This document shows positions 9,216 to 17,826 of a DNA stretch of 64,000 bases, in pieces. The position numbers and the translations under genes are program-made. The notes beneath the pieces were generated by a model. It saw nothing but the letters and a program-made list of their open reading frames with translations. It was not told the DNA's origin and searched no databases. The stretch is from positions 248,001-312,000 of the forward strand of contig JAEUIQ010000043.1 of the NCBI GenBank assembly GCA_016794985.1, read 5' to 3'. Positions within the stretch are counted from its first letter, which is position 1. Every line of letters begins with the position of its first letter. Origin of the DNA: Planctomycetaceae bacterium. GTDB taxonomy: Bacteria; Planctomycetota; Planctomycetia; Pirellulales; Pirellulaceae.

Positions 9216-10502
9216 ATGACTCTGCCGCCCCACCCCTTCATCAACCGTCGAGACCTGCCTGGAATGATCACCCGCTCCCAGCTGAAGTGGATTTTTCTCT
9301 CATTGGTCGCCCTGCGCCTGATCGTAGGATTCCACTTCTTTACCGAGGGAAAAAACAAGATTGATCAGGGCGATTGGTCGGCCGCCCCATTTTTCGCAGC
9401 CGCAAAAGGTCCGCTGGCCCCGTTTTTTCATAGTCTGTTGCCAGATTGGAGCCATCGCGAAACACTGTGCGTGGTGCGAGCGCCCGAACCCAAGCCGGAA
9501 AAAAAAGACTCGAAAGTAAACCCGGTCGTCAATCGGGGCCCTGAATCCAAAGAGCCGGCTGGCCCAAAGTTTGAGCTCAATCCGTATCGGGCTTTCGGCC
9601 AATGGGATATCTTCATGGAAGATATTTTGGTCGGGTATCGGCTGAAGCAATCGGAGATGGCCGAACGAATTGAGAAAATGGATCGGGAGATCAAGCGGTT
9701 GGACACGGAGATTGCCGCGGCTCAAGCCGGAGATAACCCAGGGTTAGAGAACGACCTGGTGCGGCAACGAGATCAACGGGTGGCACTCAAAAAACGCTTG
9801 GCGGAGGCCGACCCTGTCTTCGATTTGCTGGCGATTCTGAAGCGACGCCAAGACCAACTCAATGACTACCTGTTTTTTCCAAAGCACCAAGACGAAATCC
9901 TTAAGTCGGTTGCGGATGAGAATCGCTTGGCGGGCTTCCTTCGTGACGGGGAAAATCGGTCTCGCTCCGGCAAGGACGTCGAGTCATTGCGGCAACAAAT
10001 CGAGACAATCAATTACGAAATCCGCAGCGTCCGAAGCAAGCATGCCACGGAAATTCAGGGGATCTGGAATGGCTTGGAGGAGGAAATGAATGCCTATGGG
10101 TTGCAGTTGTCCTCGCCTTTGGAAACGGGCATCGCGATGGGGCGACAAGTGCCGCTGGCGAAGCCATTCGAAATCAAGCCCACCACTCAGCTGTATTGGA
10201 TCAACACGATCGTTCCATACTTTGATCTGTCGGTGGGAATCCTGTTGTTATTGGGATTGTTTTCACGGATAACCTCGCTGGCGGCGGCTGGTTTCTTGCT
10301 AGGTATCATCGTGACTCAGCCGTTGTGGGTACCTGGACATGACCCGAAAATCATTTGGAACATCGTCGAGTTTGGGGCGTTGCTGGTGATGGCGGCTCTG
10401 GTGGCGGGACGGTTCGGCGGGCTAGATTATTTCCTGTACCGTTTGTTTGGCAAAGGTGAAGCCGAGCAATCGCAGGAAGCTCAGCAAGCGTCATCCAAAT
10501 AG
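9216..10502 (+). CDS. DoxX-like membrane protein with coiled-coil insert
   Basis: A 428-residue membrane protein. The N-terminus (WIFLSLVALRLIVGFHFFTEG) and the C-terminal hydrophobic segments (about 325-412) resemble DoxX/terminal-oxidase-subunit-like proteins. Between them, residues 135-230 are strongly charged and heptad-like (MAERIEKMDREIKRLDTEI), indicating a coiled coil outside the membrane. GGAG lies 6 nt before ATG 9216, while ATG 9264 is an alternative start nearer the first helix. The function of this split DoxX architecture is unknown. Gene order suggests linkage to the downstream Tat-exported oxidoreductase. Confidence 0.6.
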   Translation: MTLPPHPFINRRDLPGMITRSQLKWIFLSLVALRLIVGFHFFTEGKNKIDQGDWSAAPFFAAAKGPLAPFFHSLLPDWSHRETLCVVRAPEPKPEKKDSKVNPVVNRGPESKEPAGPKFELNPYRAFGQWDIFMEDILVGYRLKQSEMAERIEKMDREIKRLDTEIAAAQAGDNPGLENDLVRQRDQRVALKKRLAEADPVFDLLAILKRRQDQLNDYLFFPKHQDEILKSVADENRLAGFLRDGENRSRSGKDVESLRQQIETINYEIRSVRSKHATEIQGIWNGLEEEMNAYGLQLSSPLETGIAMGRQVPLAKPFEIKPTTQLYWINTIVPYFDLSVGILLLLGLFSRITSLAAAGFLLGIIVTQPLWVPGHDPKIIWNIVEFGALLVMAALVAGRFGGLDYFLYRLFGKGEAEQSQEAQQASSK

Positions 10503-10517
10503 CTATCTCAACTTTGA

Positions 10518-10562
10518 AACTGGCAACATCGCAACTGGCAACATCGCAACTGGCAACATCGC
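10518..10562 (+). repeat. Three perfect copies of a 15-bp tandem repeat
   Basis: The unit AACTGGCAACATCGC occurs three times in perfect tandem, 39 bp before the start of the Gfo/Idh/MocA gene and just after the DoxX-like gene. It does not encode part of either protein in frame. It may be a slippage product or a regulatory spacer. Confidence 0.85.
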
Positions 10563-10600
10563 AAATTGTCACAGTGCACTACTACTGTTAGGAAGAAAAC

Positions 10601-12430
10601 ATGACACCGACCCCAGAAGAGAAGGCCATCGGCCGCGAGAATTACTACTCGGCAGTCACAGCGTACGAAAAAATTCATCGCCGTGATTTCTTGACGAGAA
10701 CCGTGGCTGGTGGCGCTGCCATCGGCGCAGGTGTTGGCGCGATGTATTTCGGGTATGGCAAACCAAGCCGACCCATCCGCATCGCTGTCATTGGGACGGG
10801 AGATGAAGGCAGTGTTTTGATCGGGGCACTGAATCCTGACTACGTGGAAGTGAAAGCGATTTGCGACTGCCGTCCTTCCAGTCAATTCCGAGCCTTTCAT
10901 GGCGATTGGAGCACCGCGAATACGATTGGTGTTCGACCAGGTTTGTTGAAGGTTTTTGGTTGGAAAACTGAGGAGGAAGCTCGCCGGCACGTCAAAGTTT
11001 ACACCGAGTACATGGATGTGATGAAAGATCCTGATATCGAAGGGGTCATCATCGCCACGCCGCTGTTTCTGCACGCTCCAATGGCTGTGGCGGCCATGAT
11101 GAATGGCAAGCATGTTCTGTGCGAAAAACTGATGGCACACAACGTGGCCGAGTGCAAATGGATGACCCGAGTCGCCGAAGCTCAGAAGCGATTTTTATCG
11201 ATTGGGCACCAGCGTCATTACAACATTTTGTACGACAATGCTGTCAACATGATTCGCTGGGGGCTGTTGGGTGAGATTCATCACATCCGAGCCCAATGGC
11301 ATCGAGGCAACTTGCCGGGCAAGGATAGTTGGGAATTGGCGATACCGGGTGGCGACATTACTCCCGATGGAAAACGTATCGACGACATCGCGAAGACGCT
11401 CAACGAGTTCCGAAAGGCGGCGCTGAACGCATCTGGCAAGGAAGCCGAATTCTTGAAGATGCAAATTGCGCAGTGGAAGGCGTTGGACGAAGACAAGTTC
11501 ATGGACGCGAAAAAGTATGGCTACCTGGACGATCCTTCGATCTTGGGAAGTGGGAAATTACGGACCGCGATGGAAGAGTTGGTGCGGTGGCGGTTGTGGG
11601 ATCGCACGGCAGGAGGTTTGATGGCGGAATTGGGTAGCCACCAAATTGATGCGGCAAGCATCTTTATTGCTGCCTTGAGCAAGGAGGTGGGCAAAAAGGT
11701 TCATCCATTGACAGTTCATGCGGTGGGTGGGCGTCAGATTTTCCCGAAGAGCCGCGATGCCGATGATCACGTCTACTGCACTTTCGAATTCCCGGGCCAA
11801 GGCTTTGATTTCGATAAAGTCGGTTTCAGCGATCCGATGAACAGCTATCCGCCGAAGACTGGTGTTCCTTCTTATGAAGAGGATCCGAACAAAAAAGTCG
11901 TGGTGACTTATTCGTCGATCAATGGCAACGGTTATGGTGGTTACGGCGAGATTGTCATGGGCACAAAGGGTACGCTAGTTCTCGATAAAGAACTCGAAGC
12001 AATGCTGTACCAAGCCGGACCAGCGTACGTGAAGGCTGGTATCAAGGAATCGGGGAAAACCGCGATATTGGACACCTCGTCCAGTGGCGATCCAGCATTG
12101 GCGAAGGCCGCCGAAGGTCCCAAAGTTAGCCGCGGCTATAAGGAAGAGATCGAACACTGGGCTTGGTGTATCAGCCAAGGCGACCTGGCAAATCAGCCCC
12201 GTTGCAACGGCGAAGTTGGCCTTGCGGATGCCGTGATCGCGCTAGTGTCCCGTCAGGCGATTCAAAACAGTAACAAGCCCAAAGGCCATGGTTTCGTCCA
12301 ATTCGAGCCAAAGTGGTTCGAGTATAAATCAGACGACGTACCTGAGCCGAACATCGGTGGCAGTGCCGAGACCGACATGGAATCGGTTCGCAAGAAATTG
12401 GGTATCCCAGCCGACTTAGGATCTGTTTAA
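10601..12430 (+). CDS. Tat-exported Gfo/Idh/MocA family oxidoreductase
   Basis: A 609-residue protein. The N-terminus holds a twin-arginine motif (HRRDFLTRTVAGG) followed by a hydrophobic stretch, so Tat export is likely. The Rossmann fold starts with RIAVIGTGDEGS. GVIIATPLFLHAPMA and EKLMAHNVAE match the nucleotide-binding and EKP-like elements of the glucose-fructose oxidoreductase family (here EKL rather than EKP). LMAELGSHQIDAA supplies the catalytic-site His region. Such exported enzymes are common in planctomycetes and act NAD(P)-dependently on sugars or glycosides. The substrate is unknown. It is longer than the usual 380-450 residues. Confidence 0.8.
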   Translation: MTPTPEEKAIGRENYYSAVTAYEKIHRRDFLTRTVAGGAAIGAGVGAMYFGYGKPSRPIRIAVIGTGDEGSVLIGALNPDYVEVKAICDCRPSSQFRAFHGDWSTANTIGVRPGLLKVFGWKTEEEARRHVKVYTEYMDVMKDPDIEGVIIATPLFLHAPMAVAAMMNGKHVLCEKLMAHNVAECKWMTRVAEAQKRFLSIGHQRHYNILYDNAVNMIRWGLLGEIHHIRAQWHRGNLPGKDSWELAIPGGDITPDGKRIDDIAKTLNEFRKAALNASGKEAEFLKMQIAQWKALDEDKFMDAKKYGYLDDPSILGSGKLRTAMEELVRWRLWDRTAGGLMAELGSHQIDAASIFIAALSKEVGKKVHPLTVHAVGGRQIFPKSRDADDHVYCTFEFPGQGFDFDKVGFSDPMNSYPPKTGVPSYEEDPNKKVVVTYSSINGNGYGGYGEIVMGTKGTLVLDKELEAMLYQAGPAYVKAGIKESGKTAILDTSSSGDPALAKAAEGPKVSRGYKEEIEHWAWCISQGDLANQPRCNGEVGLADAVIALVSRQAIQNSNKPKGHGFVQFEPKWFEYKSDDVPEPNIGGSAETDMESVRKKLGIPADLGSV

Positions 12431-12433
12431 CGA

Positions 12434-13330
12434 CTAAGGATTCTCGGTCGTGGCGTTGGTTGTGGTGGCGAGCGCCTCGTCTTCGCGAGGAGGCGCAACC
12501 GCTTCGACGGGTTTCTTGCCTGGTTCAATCAAGTACTCGTAGTAAAAATCACCACGGAAGAATTGCATCTTGAACGGAGCGGCCTTGTCGACCCGCGGAG
12601 CGGCGACGACCGGGGTTGGCTTGATGCCCATCAAATCCTCCAGGTCAATCGTTCCCGTTCGGGATTCCATTTCAGTTTCTTCGAATTCCGTATCGCCGAT
12701 CCCTCGAACAGCCAACTTGATGGTTGCTGAACTGCTAACCAGCGTCAGCATTTCCGATTGGCGTTCCGAGACCACCAAGCTCACGGTGATATCGTCCTCG
12801 TTGCTTTTCGTCTCATCACCACTTTCCAAAGCGGTTTTGTTGCTCACCGAATAGACCTTGATTCCGCGGAGGAACGTTTTCGAAAATGACCGCTCTTCTT
12901 GACTGAAGATTCCGATAACGTCCACGGTGTGACCGGGCTGGAGCAACCCCGCGATGTGATCTTCAGCTGGAAGCTTGAGCCCGACCACTTTCTTTCCGGC
13001 TGGGACGGTTACCAGGACCCGGTCGTGCTTATCGAGCAAGTCGCGTTGGAAGACAGGCGTGTTCTTCGAGAGTCGGGTGCCGAGTCGCTTTTCGGAAATT
13101 TCGTCTAGTGACGTGACAATCCCTTCCGGAACGATGTTGGCGGGCCATTGTTCAATCCGACAGTTCTTATCGGTCAGCTGGACGCCAATGTCGATATCTT
13201 CCGCCACGATCAAAACGGGTTTGGTCGGTCCCGCCCCCCCTGGTTGGCCAAGGGCGTTGGTGAAAAGTGCCGCAGCGATCAACCCAAACAGCCCAGATAC
13301 ACCGAGCAGAATCATTGACTTGGGTTTCAT
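12434..13330 (-). CDS. cpaB: Flp pilus assembly protein CpaB (RcpC)
   Basis: The 298-residue protein has an N-terminal membrane segment (ILLGVSGLFGLIAAALF). A SAF domain follows (VLIVAEDIDIGVQLTD, then RLGTRLSKNTPVFQRDLL), and then the VTVPAGKKVVGLKLPAEDHIAGLLQPGHTVDV region typical of RcpC/CpaB. CpaB belongs to the Tad/Flp type IVc pilus machine and acts in the periplasm near the secretin. The C-terminus (about 200-298) is less conserved. A prepilin peptidase gene lies upstream on the same strand. The rest of the tad locus is not in this window. The gene converges with the oxidoreductase gene, 3 bp away. Confidence 0.85.
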   Translation of the reverse strand: MKPKSMILLGVSGLFGLIAAALFTNALGQPGGAGPTKPVLIVAEDIDIGVQLTDKNCRIEQWPANIVPEGIVTSLDEISEKRLGTRLSKNTPVFQRDLLDKHDRVLVTVPAGKKVVGLKLPAEDHIAGLLQPGHTVDVIGIFSQEERSFSKTFLRGIKVYSVSNKTALESGDETKSNEDDITVSLVVSERQSEMLTLVSSSATIKLAVRGIGDTEFEETEMESRTGTIDLEDLMGIKPTPVVAAPRVDKAAPFKMQFFRGDFYYEYLIEPGKKPVEAVAPPREDEALATTTNATTENP

Positions 13331-13358
13331 GACGGAATTCCTTCAGAGCTAGCAGAAC

Positions 13359-13373
13359 CGGGGACAGTCCCCG
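13359..13373. repeat. Short palindrome CGGGGAC-A-GTCCCCG, REP-like
   Basis: A perfect inverted repeat with 7-bp arms and one central base, 29 bp upstream of the cpaB start. Sequences with this GGGGACAGTCCCC core recur as REP-like elements in many bacterial genomes. No REP-associated transposase is in the window. It could instead be an operator for cpaB. Confidence 0.55.
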
Positions 13374-13449
13374 TCAATTTCGGACCGAGCGCGAGTTTGA
13401 TTTCAAAAATCTTTCGCGACGTCTTACAACAGTTACAAAGCCACCCCCA

Positions 13450-13490
13450 CATCCCAACGCCGGAGGCACAGGCCGTCCGTTGCTGGGATG
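13450..13490. repeat. Inverted repeat with dispersed-repeat core
   Basis: Arms CATCCCA and TGGGATG are exact complements and enclose partly paired GC-rich DNA. The core CCCAACGCCGGAGG (13453-13466) is found again at 15105-15118 in the next large intergenic region. It lies between the prepilin peptidase stop and cpaB start. It may be a structured intergenic RNA element or a weak terminator; it lacks a U-run. Confidence 0.5.
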
Positions 13491-13513
13491 TACCGGACCG
13501 TTTTCTTCAATGC

Positions 13514-14098
13514 TTAGAACAGCCGACCAATCCAGGCAAAATGTAAAATGGTTCCGATGGCAATCGGAATTCCGTAGGGCAGCAGTCGCATGGTGTGCTT
13601 GCGGGCTGCGGCAATTTCCGACAATTTGTCAGGGTTTTTGACGGCCAAAATCTCGTTCAGGATGCCGAAGAACTGGTAGTAGTGCTTCAAGCTTGTTTTG
13701 CTGAATACAATCATCAGCACAGCCATTAGCCCACCGATAATGGCGGACAAGAAGAACGCCCACATCGTAATCGAGCAATGCACCCAAGCACCGACAGCGG
13801 CCAGCATTTTTACGTCGCCGCCTCCCATCCCGCCGATGGCATAGAACGGATACAAGCAGGCCAGTCCGACCGCGGTTCCAGCGATGCTCCACAAGAGTCC
13901 CATGTACCAGCCTTCGCCCGACGAACCGTAGGCAATGGAACTATACAGCCAGCCCGCGATGATCATCGGAAATGTGATCGCGTTCGGCACCTTGAGTTGT
14001 GTACCATCGATGTACGCAGCGATGACGCAAAACGCACTTACAAACCAGAACACCCCGTTCTCGGCGAGGCTATTCAAAAACCATTCGGCAAACATCAT
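13514..14098 (-). CDS. cpaA: Prepilin peptidase, A24A family (CpaA/TadV type)
   Basis: A 194-residue integral membrane protein with about six hydrophobic segments. Both aspartate sites of type IV prepilin peptidases are visible: AAYIDGTQLKVPNAIT (first Asp) and GGMGGGDVKMLAAVG (GxGD with the second Asp). The protein lacks the N-methylating cytoplasmic domain of PilD, as expected for the CpaA/TadV subgroup that processes Flp pilins. With cpaB downstream it forms a partial tad gene set. A stray second Met lies at the very start (MM), so the exact N-terminus may be one residue later. Confidence 0.85.
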   Translation of the reverse strand: MMFAEWFLNSLAENGVFWFVSAFCVIAAYIDGTQLKVPNAITFPMIIAGWLYSSIAYGSSGEGWYMGLLWSIAGTAVGLACLYPFYAIGGMGGGDVKMLAAVGAWVHCSITMWAFFLSAIIGGLMAVLMIVFSKTSLKHYYQFFGILNEILAVKNPDKLSEIAAARKHTMRLLPYGIPIAIGTILHFAWIGRLF

Positions 14099-14175
14099 CT
14101 CAAGATCCTTTGGCGTAGATTCCTTTTGGGCACGTCTTCATTCAGGTGATGACCGTAGTCGATCCCTCTAAGAAA

Positions 14176-14196
14176 TTAGGTTGTGACCTAAGGTCA
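14176..14196. promoter_or_regulatory. Overlapping palindromes, candidate operator
   Basis: TTAGGT-TGTG-ACCTAA (14176-14191) and TGACCT-A-AGGTCA (14184-14196) overlap in the divergent space between the prepilin peptidase and Fur-family genes. Both are perfect inverted repeats with 6-bp arms. They could bind the Fur-family regulator (autoregulation) or another dimeric repressor. They do not match the classical GATAATGATAATC Fur box. Confidence 0.4.
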
Positions 14197-14331
14197 TGTA
14201 GCAATTAATCAACAAAAGTTGTCGGCTTCGGGAAAATCGGGACGATTGGGGCGAGTCGAGCGGATGTAGGGGTTGTGACGAGGGAGGCAAAGGGTTGCTA
14301 ATTCACACGTTTTGGACTATGGTCGAAGGTT

Positions 14332-14838
14332 ATGGATCCAGAACCAAGCGAACTAAAGCGACTATCCACCGCCGCGTCTCCGGAGCAGCGGTTTCACGAG
14401 TATTTGCAGAGCCGAGGCATGCGGAGCACTCGGCAAAGGCAGGTTCTGTTGGAACAAGTTTTCGCCGAGCACGATCACTTCGATGCGGATCAACTAATCG
14501 AAAAATTGCCACGGCGTGGTTCAGCGGACTATGTCAGCCGACCGACCGTCTATCGGACACTTGGTGAATTCGTAGACGCCGGGCTCCTTAAAAAGTTTGA
14601 AATCGACGGGCGGAGTGTTTACGACTTCGACTACGGTTATCCCGATCATGATCATTTGCATTGCCAAAACTGTGACCGCTTGATCGAGTTTCAAGCGGAT
14701 GGACTAGAACAGGTACTGAGGCACGTGGCTGAACGCCATGGATTTCGAATCAAGGCTCATACCTTGTTGGTCGAGGGAATGTGTGACGAGTGTTTTAGGG
14801 CCCGCCGCCGGACGCCTCGGCGAGTGGACCGAATCTAA
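14332..14838 (+). CDS. Fur-family metal-responsive transcriptional regulator
   Basis: A 168-residue protein. A winged-helix DNA-binding half (RSTRQRQVLLEQVF, then RPTVYRTLGEFVDAGLLKK) is followed by the dimerisation and metal-binding half. Visible metal ligands include HDHFDADQL, PDHDHLHCQNC and GMCDEC. The two CxxC pairs fit a structural zinc site as in Fur, PerR and Zur. These proteins repress metal-uptake or peroxide genes when loaded with metal. Which metal it senses cannot be decided from sequence alone. It stands divergent from the pilus genes with palindromes in between, consistent with autoregulation. Confidence 0.85.
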   Translation: MDPEPSELKRLSTAASPEQRFHEYLQSRGMRSTRQRQVLLEQVFAEHDHFDADQLIEKLPRRGSADYVSRPTVYRTLGEFVDAGLLKKFEIDGRSVYDFDYGYPDHDHLHCQNCDRLIEFQADGLEQVLRHVAERHGFRIKAHTLLVEGMCDECFRARRRTPRRVDRI

Positions 14839-15210
14839 TGACGCGAAGTGTTACCTGATTCTTCAATGGTTCGTTTCTGCACGCGGGACGAACCGCGGGC
14901 CCAGTTCGAGCGGAGTTGACGTTTCTGACGTTTTCTCACGAGCAACAGGCGGGCTCAGATGCTCCTTGAAGCGTTTGTTTTGATTTTCGACGATTCGCCC
15001 AGCCCGAAAAATTGGTGAAACTAGGATCTTCAGCGCTAGTTTGGTTGGCGGAACCGCAACGGACCGACTACAGTAAAGAGAGGTCGAGACGCGGGCCGAA
15101 GCGGCCCAACGCCGGAGGTTTGTGACCGGCGTCCGGAAGTGCCGTTGGAGGCATCGGTCGGCCACGACTTTGAGTTCTAGTTTCTTGGTCTCCTTCTGGT
15201 TTTTTGCCCC
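14839..15210. other. Intergenic region with second copy of dispersed repeat
   Basis: About 370 bp without a convincing gene. At 15105-15132 it holds CCCAACGCCGGAGG followed by CCGGCGT, giving a 7-bp inverted repeat (ACGCCGG/CCGGCGT, arms 15109-15115 and 15126-15132). The 14-bp core matches 13453-13466. A 100-codon minus frame at 14863-15165 has no protein-like features. Confidence 0.45.
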
Positions 15211-17571
15211 ATGACTGTGACGATTCGCCGGTCCCGATTAGTCCGAGCCTTGATTTCAACTCTTGGAGGTGGATTTGCAGCGGTCGCTACGGCGCAGAAT
15301 CCGGCCGATCAAGCCAACCCGTTTGGTGCGGGTGACCCGTTCGGTGGTTCGGCACCCGCGGTCGTTGCACCAACGAACTCGGCAAGCCAAGAGTCGGAGC
15401 CGATGAGCCCGCTTTTGTATGCGATTACCAAGCAAGACTTTTCCCAGCCCGCCAATCGTATTTTGGCTGCCGAAACTCTGTTTTTGCTCAAGCGAGCTGA
15501 CCAAGCCAATATAGTTTTGGCCGATTTGAAACAACCGCTAACTGGTCGCGAAGCTTTCGATTTTGTGTTTGCTGTCACGTCTTCTCGGATTTTATGGTTG
15601 CAATCTCAGCCTGAACTGTCGCCAGAAATGACAACCTGGTTGAGCACGACCATGGCCAACGCGATGCAGTATTCCGTTAGTGAAGAATCGACCAACCAGT
15701 CGCTGCGTGACCTGCTTGAGGGCAATCCGAGCGAACAAGCTTCGGCTCGGGACAAATTGCTGGCCCAAGGACTCGCGGCGGCGACACCATTGTTGCGCCG
15801 CATTCAAGAACAAATCGACAAATCGGATGTGCAATCCGTTCAGCTCCGCCGTTTGATACAGGTTATACAATCCGGACCAACGGATTGGGATGCAACTTTG
15901 CGATCCGTGGTGGGCCACGAATCTGAGATCGAATCCGCAGCTATTCTTGCGTTAGCGGCTCGCAGTCGTTCCGCACTCAATCAAGCGGCAGTGATCGAAT
16001 GGATGGCCCGCAAGCCGGGTAGTTTGCCCGAACCTTCTTTAGCGGAGGTAATTGGCCATTGGCGAACCGTGTTCAAGTCACAACACGGCTTTGATCCGGT
16101 TCAGTCGGAACTTACCAGTCGTTGGCTCGAGCAGTTGAATGAGGCTGAGGCTCGACAATGGGACGTGTTGCAGTCACCGCGAACACAATTTGAACGCGCA
16201 ACCCCGACAACTTGGCTTTGGGATACGGAATTGAAAAACCTGACTCCTCAATTGGTCGAACCTTTGGACCAAGCGAGTCGAAATCAAGCGTTGGTAGCAA
16301 CTGCTTGGTTACGAGTGGACGCAGAAAATGAAACCGCTTTGCGGAATTATGTAGCCACCCAATTCCAGCGAGCCAAACTCCTCAACGGCATCGATTCGCC
16401 CCTGCCACAAACGGCAGTGGAAGTCGCAGCACAATACCTGTCGGCGCCTCAGATGTGTGAAATGCTGAGCCAAGCGATGGAGCAAGGGCAATGGCTGGTG
16501 GCGCAGTCTTTGTTGGAGGCATTGCGTACCGTCGGGAATGCCCAATTGATGGAGACGACTGCGGGTCGATTGTCGCCAATTGCTACGGCGCTGAAGGCCC
16601 CAGATCAACGTGTCCGTACGGCCGCCGTGCAGACGATTCTGGCGTGGAAACCGGAGCAAAGCTTCGCCGGGACGAGTTACTTCAACCAGGGATTGCAAGA
16701 GGTTTTAAGTACGCCGAATGGAACGTTTGCGGTGATCGCATCGATGAATCCATATCATGCCGCTTATTTGGAATCATTGGTACGCGGGGCGGGGTGGGAA
16801 GCCAGCGTGGCGCCTACTGCTGGAAGGCTGATCGCAGAACTCAACATGTATCCAGCCTCATTCTTTATTGTTACCGACTCGTTGGGCGAAGTGCCGTATC
16901 TCGAAGTAATCGATCAAGTACGCTCAACGCCCAAGGGACGAACCATGCCGATTCTCTTATTGGTTCGGTCCGAAAACTTGAACAATGCGCGAACGATGCT
17001 CCAAGTCGATCGCAACGATCCGTACATCATGGTTGCCGAGTTCAGTGAAAATGGTCGTGACTTGTTGCCATGGATCGAAAAGCTCAGCTCGTGGAAGGAA
17101 GTCACGCGGCAAATGCCCAGCAGCGTGGCTCGAGATCATGCTTCTCAGGCTCTGGCTCAGTTGTCAGTGTGGCTGAATTCCGATCGCGCGCGGCGGCTGT
17201 TGGACTTTTCGGTCTTTGCCGGTTCGGCTCGTGGATTGATAGGTTCGGTCGGCAGTGCCGACGCAGTCATCGTGGACGTTTTGTCTTCTTACGGGGATCC
17301 CGAGACGCAACTTTACTTGGCGGGGTTGGCTGCGGAAGGCGCTGTGACATCGGAGATTCGCTCCGCTGCGGCAAAAGGATTTCGGGCCTCTGTGGAGCGA
17401 TTTGGAACGTTGATGACGAGCAAGCAAATCGAGGCACAGTACGATCGACAGAACCAAAGTCGAAACGAAGCCCCATTTACTCAAGCGATTCTCAATTCAA
17501 TTCTTGATACGCTGGAAGCTCGGACCAGAAAAGTTCCATTTTCAGAATTACCACCGATTCCCGGTATGTAG
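15211..17571 (+). CDS. Exported HEAT-like protein with degenerate receiver-like domain
   Basis: A 786-residue protein with a short basic N-terminus, a hydrophobic stretch and an Ala-rich cleavage region (AAVATAQ), suggesting export. Most of it is Ala/Leu-rich helical sequence with about 35-residue periodicity, consistent with HEAT-like or armadillo-like repeats. About residues 503-590 look different: FAVIASMNP, GAGWEASVAPTAG, FFIVTDSLGEVP and RTMPILLLV follow the strand/helix order of CheY-like receiver domains. The acidic pair at strand 1 is missing, so phosphorylation is unlikely. No enzymatic motif is visible. Function unknown. Confidence 0.55.
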   Translation: MTVTIRRSRLVRALISTLGGGFAAVATAQNPADQANPFGAGDPFGGSAPAVVAPTNSASQESEPMSPLLYAITKQDFSQPANRILAAETLFLLKRADQANIVLADLKQPLTGREAFDFVFAVTSSRILWLQSQPELSPEMTTWLSTTMANAMQYSVSEESTNQSLRDLLEGNPSEQASARDKLLAQGLAAATPLLRRIQEQIDKSDVQSVQLRRLIQVIQSGPTDWDATLRSVVGHESEIESAAILALAARSRSALNQAAVIEWMARKPGSLPEPSLAEVIGHWRTVFKSQHGFDPVQSELTSRWLEQLNEAEARQWDVLQSPRTQFERATPTTWLWDTELKNLTPQLVEPLDQASRNQALVATAWLRVDAENETALRNYVATQFQRAKLLNGIDSPLPQTAVEVAAQYLSAPQMCEMLSQAMEQGQWLVAQSLLEALRTVGNAQLMETTAGRLSPIATALKAPDQRVRTAAVQTILAWKPEQSFAGTSYFNQGLQEVLSTPNGTFAVIASMNPYHAAYLESLVRGAGWEASVAPTAGRLIAELNMYPASFFIVTDSLGEVPYLEVIDQVRSTPKGRTMPILLLVRSENLNNARTMLQVDRNDPYIMVAEFSENGRDLLPWIEKLSSWKEVTRQMPSSVARDHASQALAQLSVWLNSDRARRLLDFSVFAGSARGLIGSVGSADAVIVDVLSSYGDPETQLYLAGLAAEGAVTSEIRSAAAKGFRASVERFGTLMTSKQIEAQYDRQNQSRNEAPFTQAILNSILDTLEARTRKVPFSELPPIPGM

Positions 17572-17693
17572 TTAGCACAGCTCCCTGTGCGTCGATTCAG
17601 CGAGTTTTTCGAGTTGGACCGTAGACGCCGTTCACGAAATCGTATTGGTCGGCTCGTGTCGCGGCACTGTAACAACCTACCCGAAAAGTAATG

Positions 17694-17711
17694 AAGCAAG
17701 TTGTCTTGCTT
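17694..17711 (+). terminator. Weak terminator-like hairpin
   Basis: AAGCAAG-TTGT-CTTGCTT forms a 7-bp perfect stem with a 4-nt loop, followed by TGTCTTCTG. It lies 120 bp after the HEAT-like gene stop. The stem is AT-rich and the U-run is poor, so termination is uncertain. Confidence 0.3.
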
Positions 17712-17826
17712 TGTCTTCTGTTGATCTCGGGTTAGGATATATCTTGCCGAGTTTCCCAATGGTTAGACGCATGAATACCGTGCGCTGTTGAGCTCGGCAG
17801 TCTGAAGAATTACGAAAGCCGCTGGG

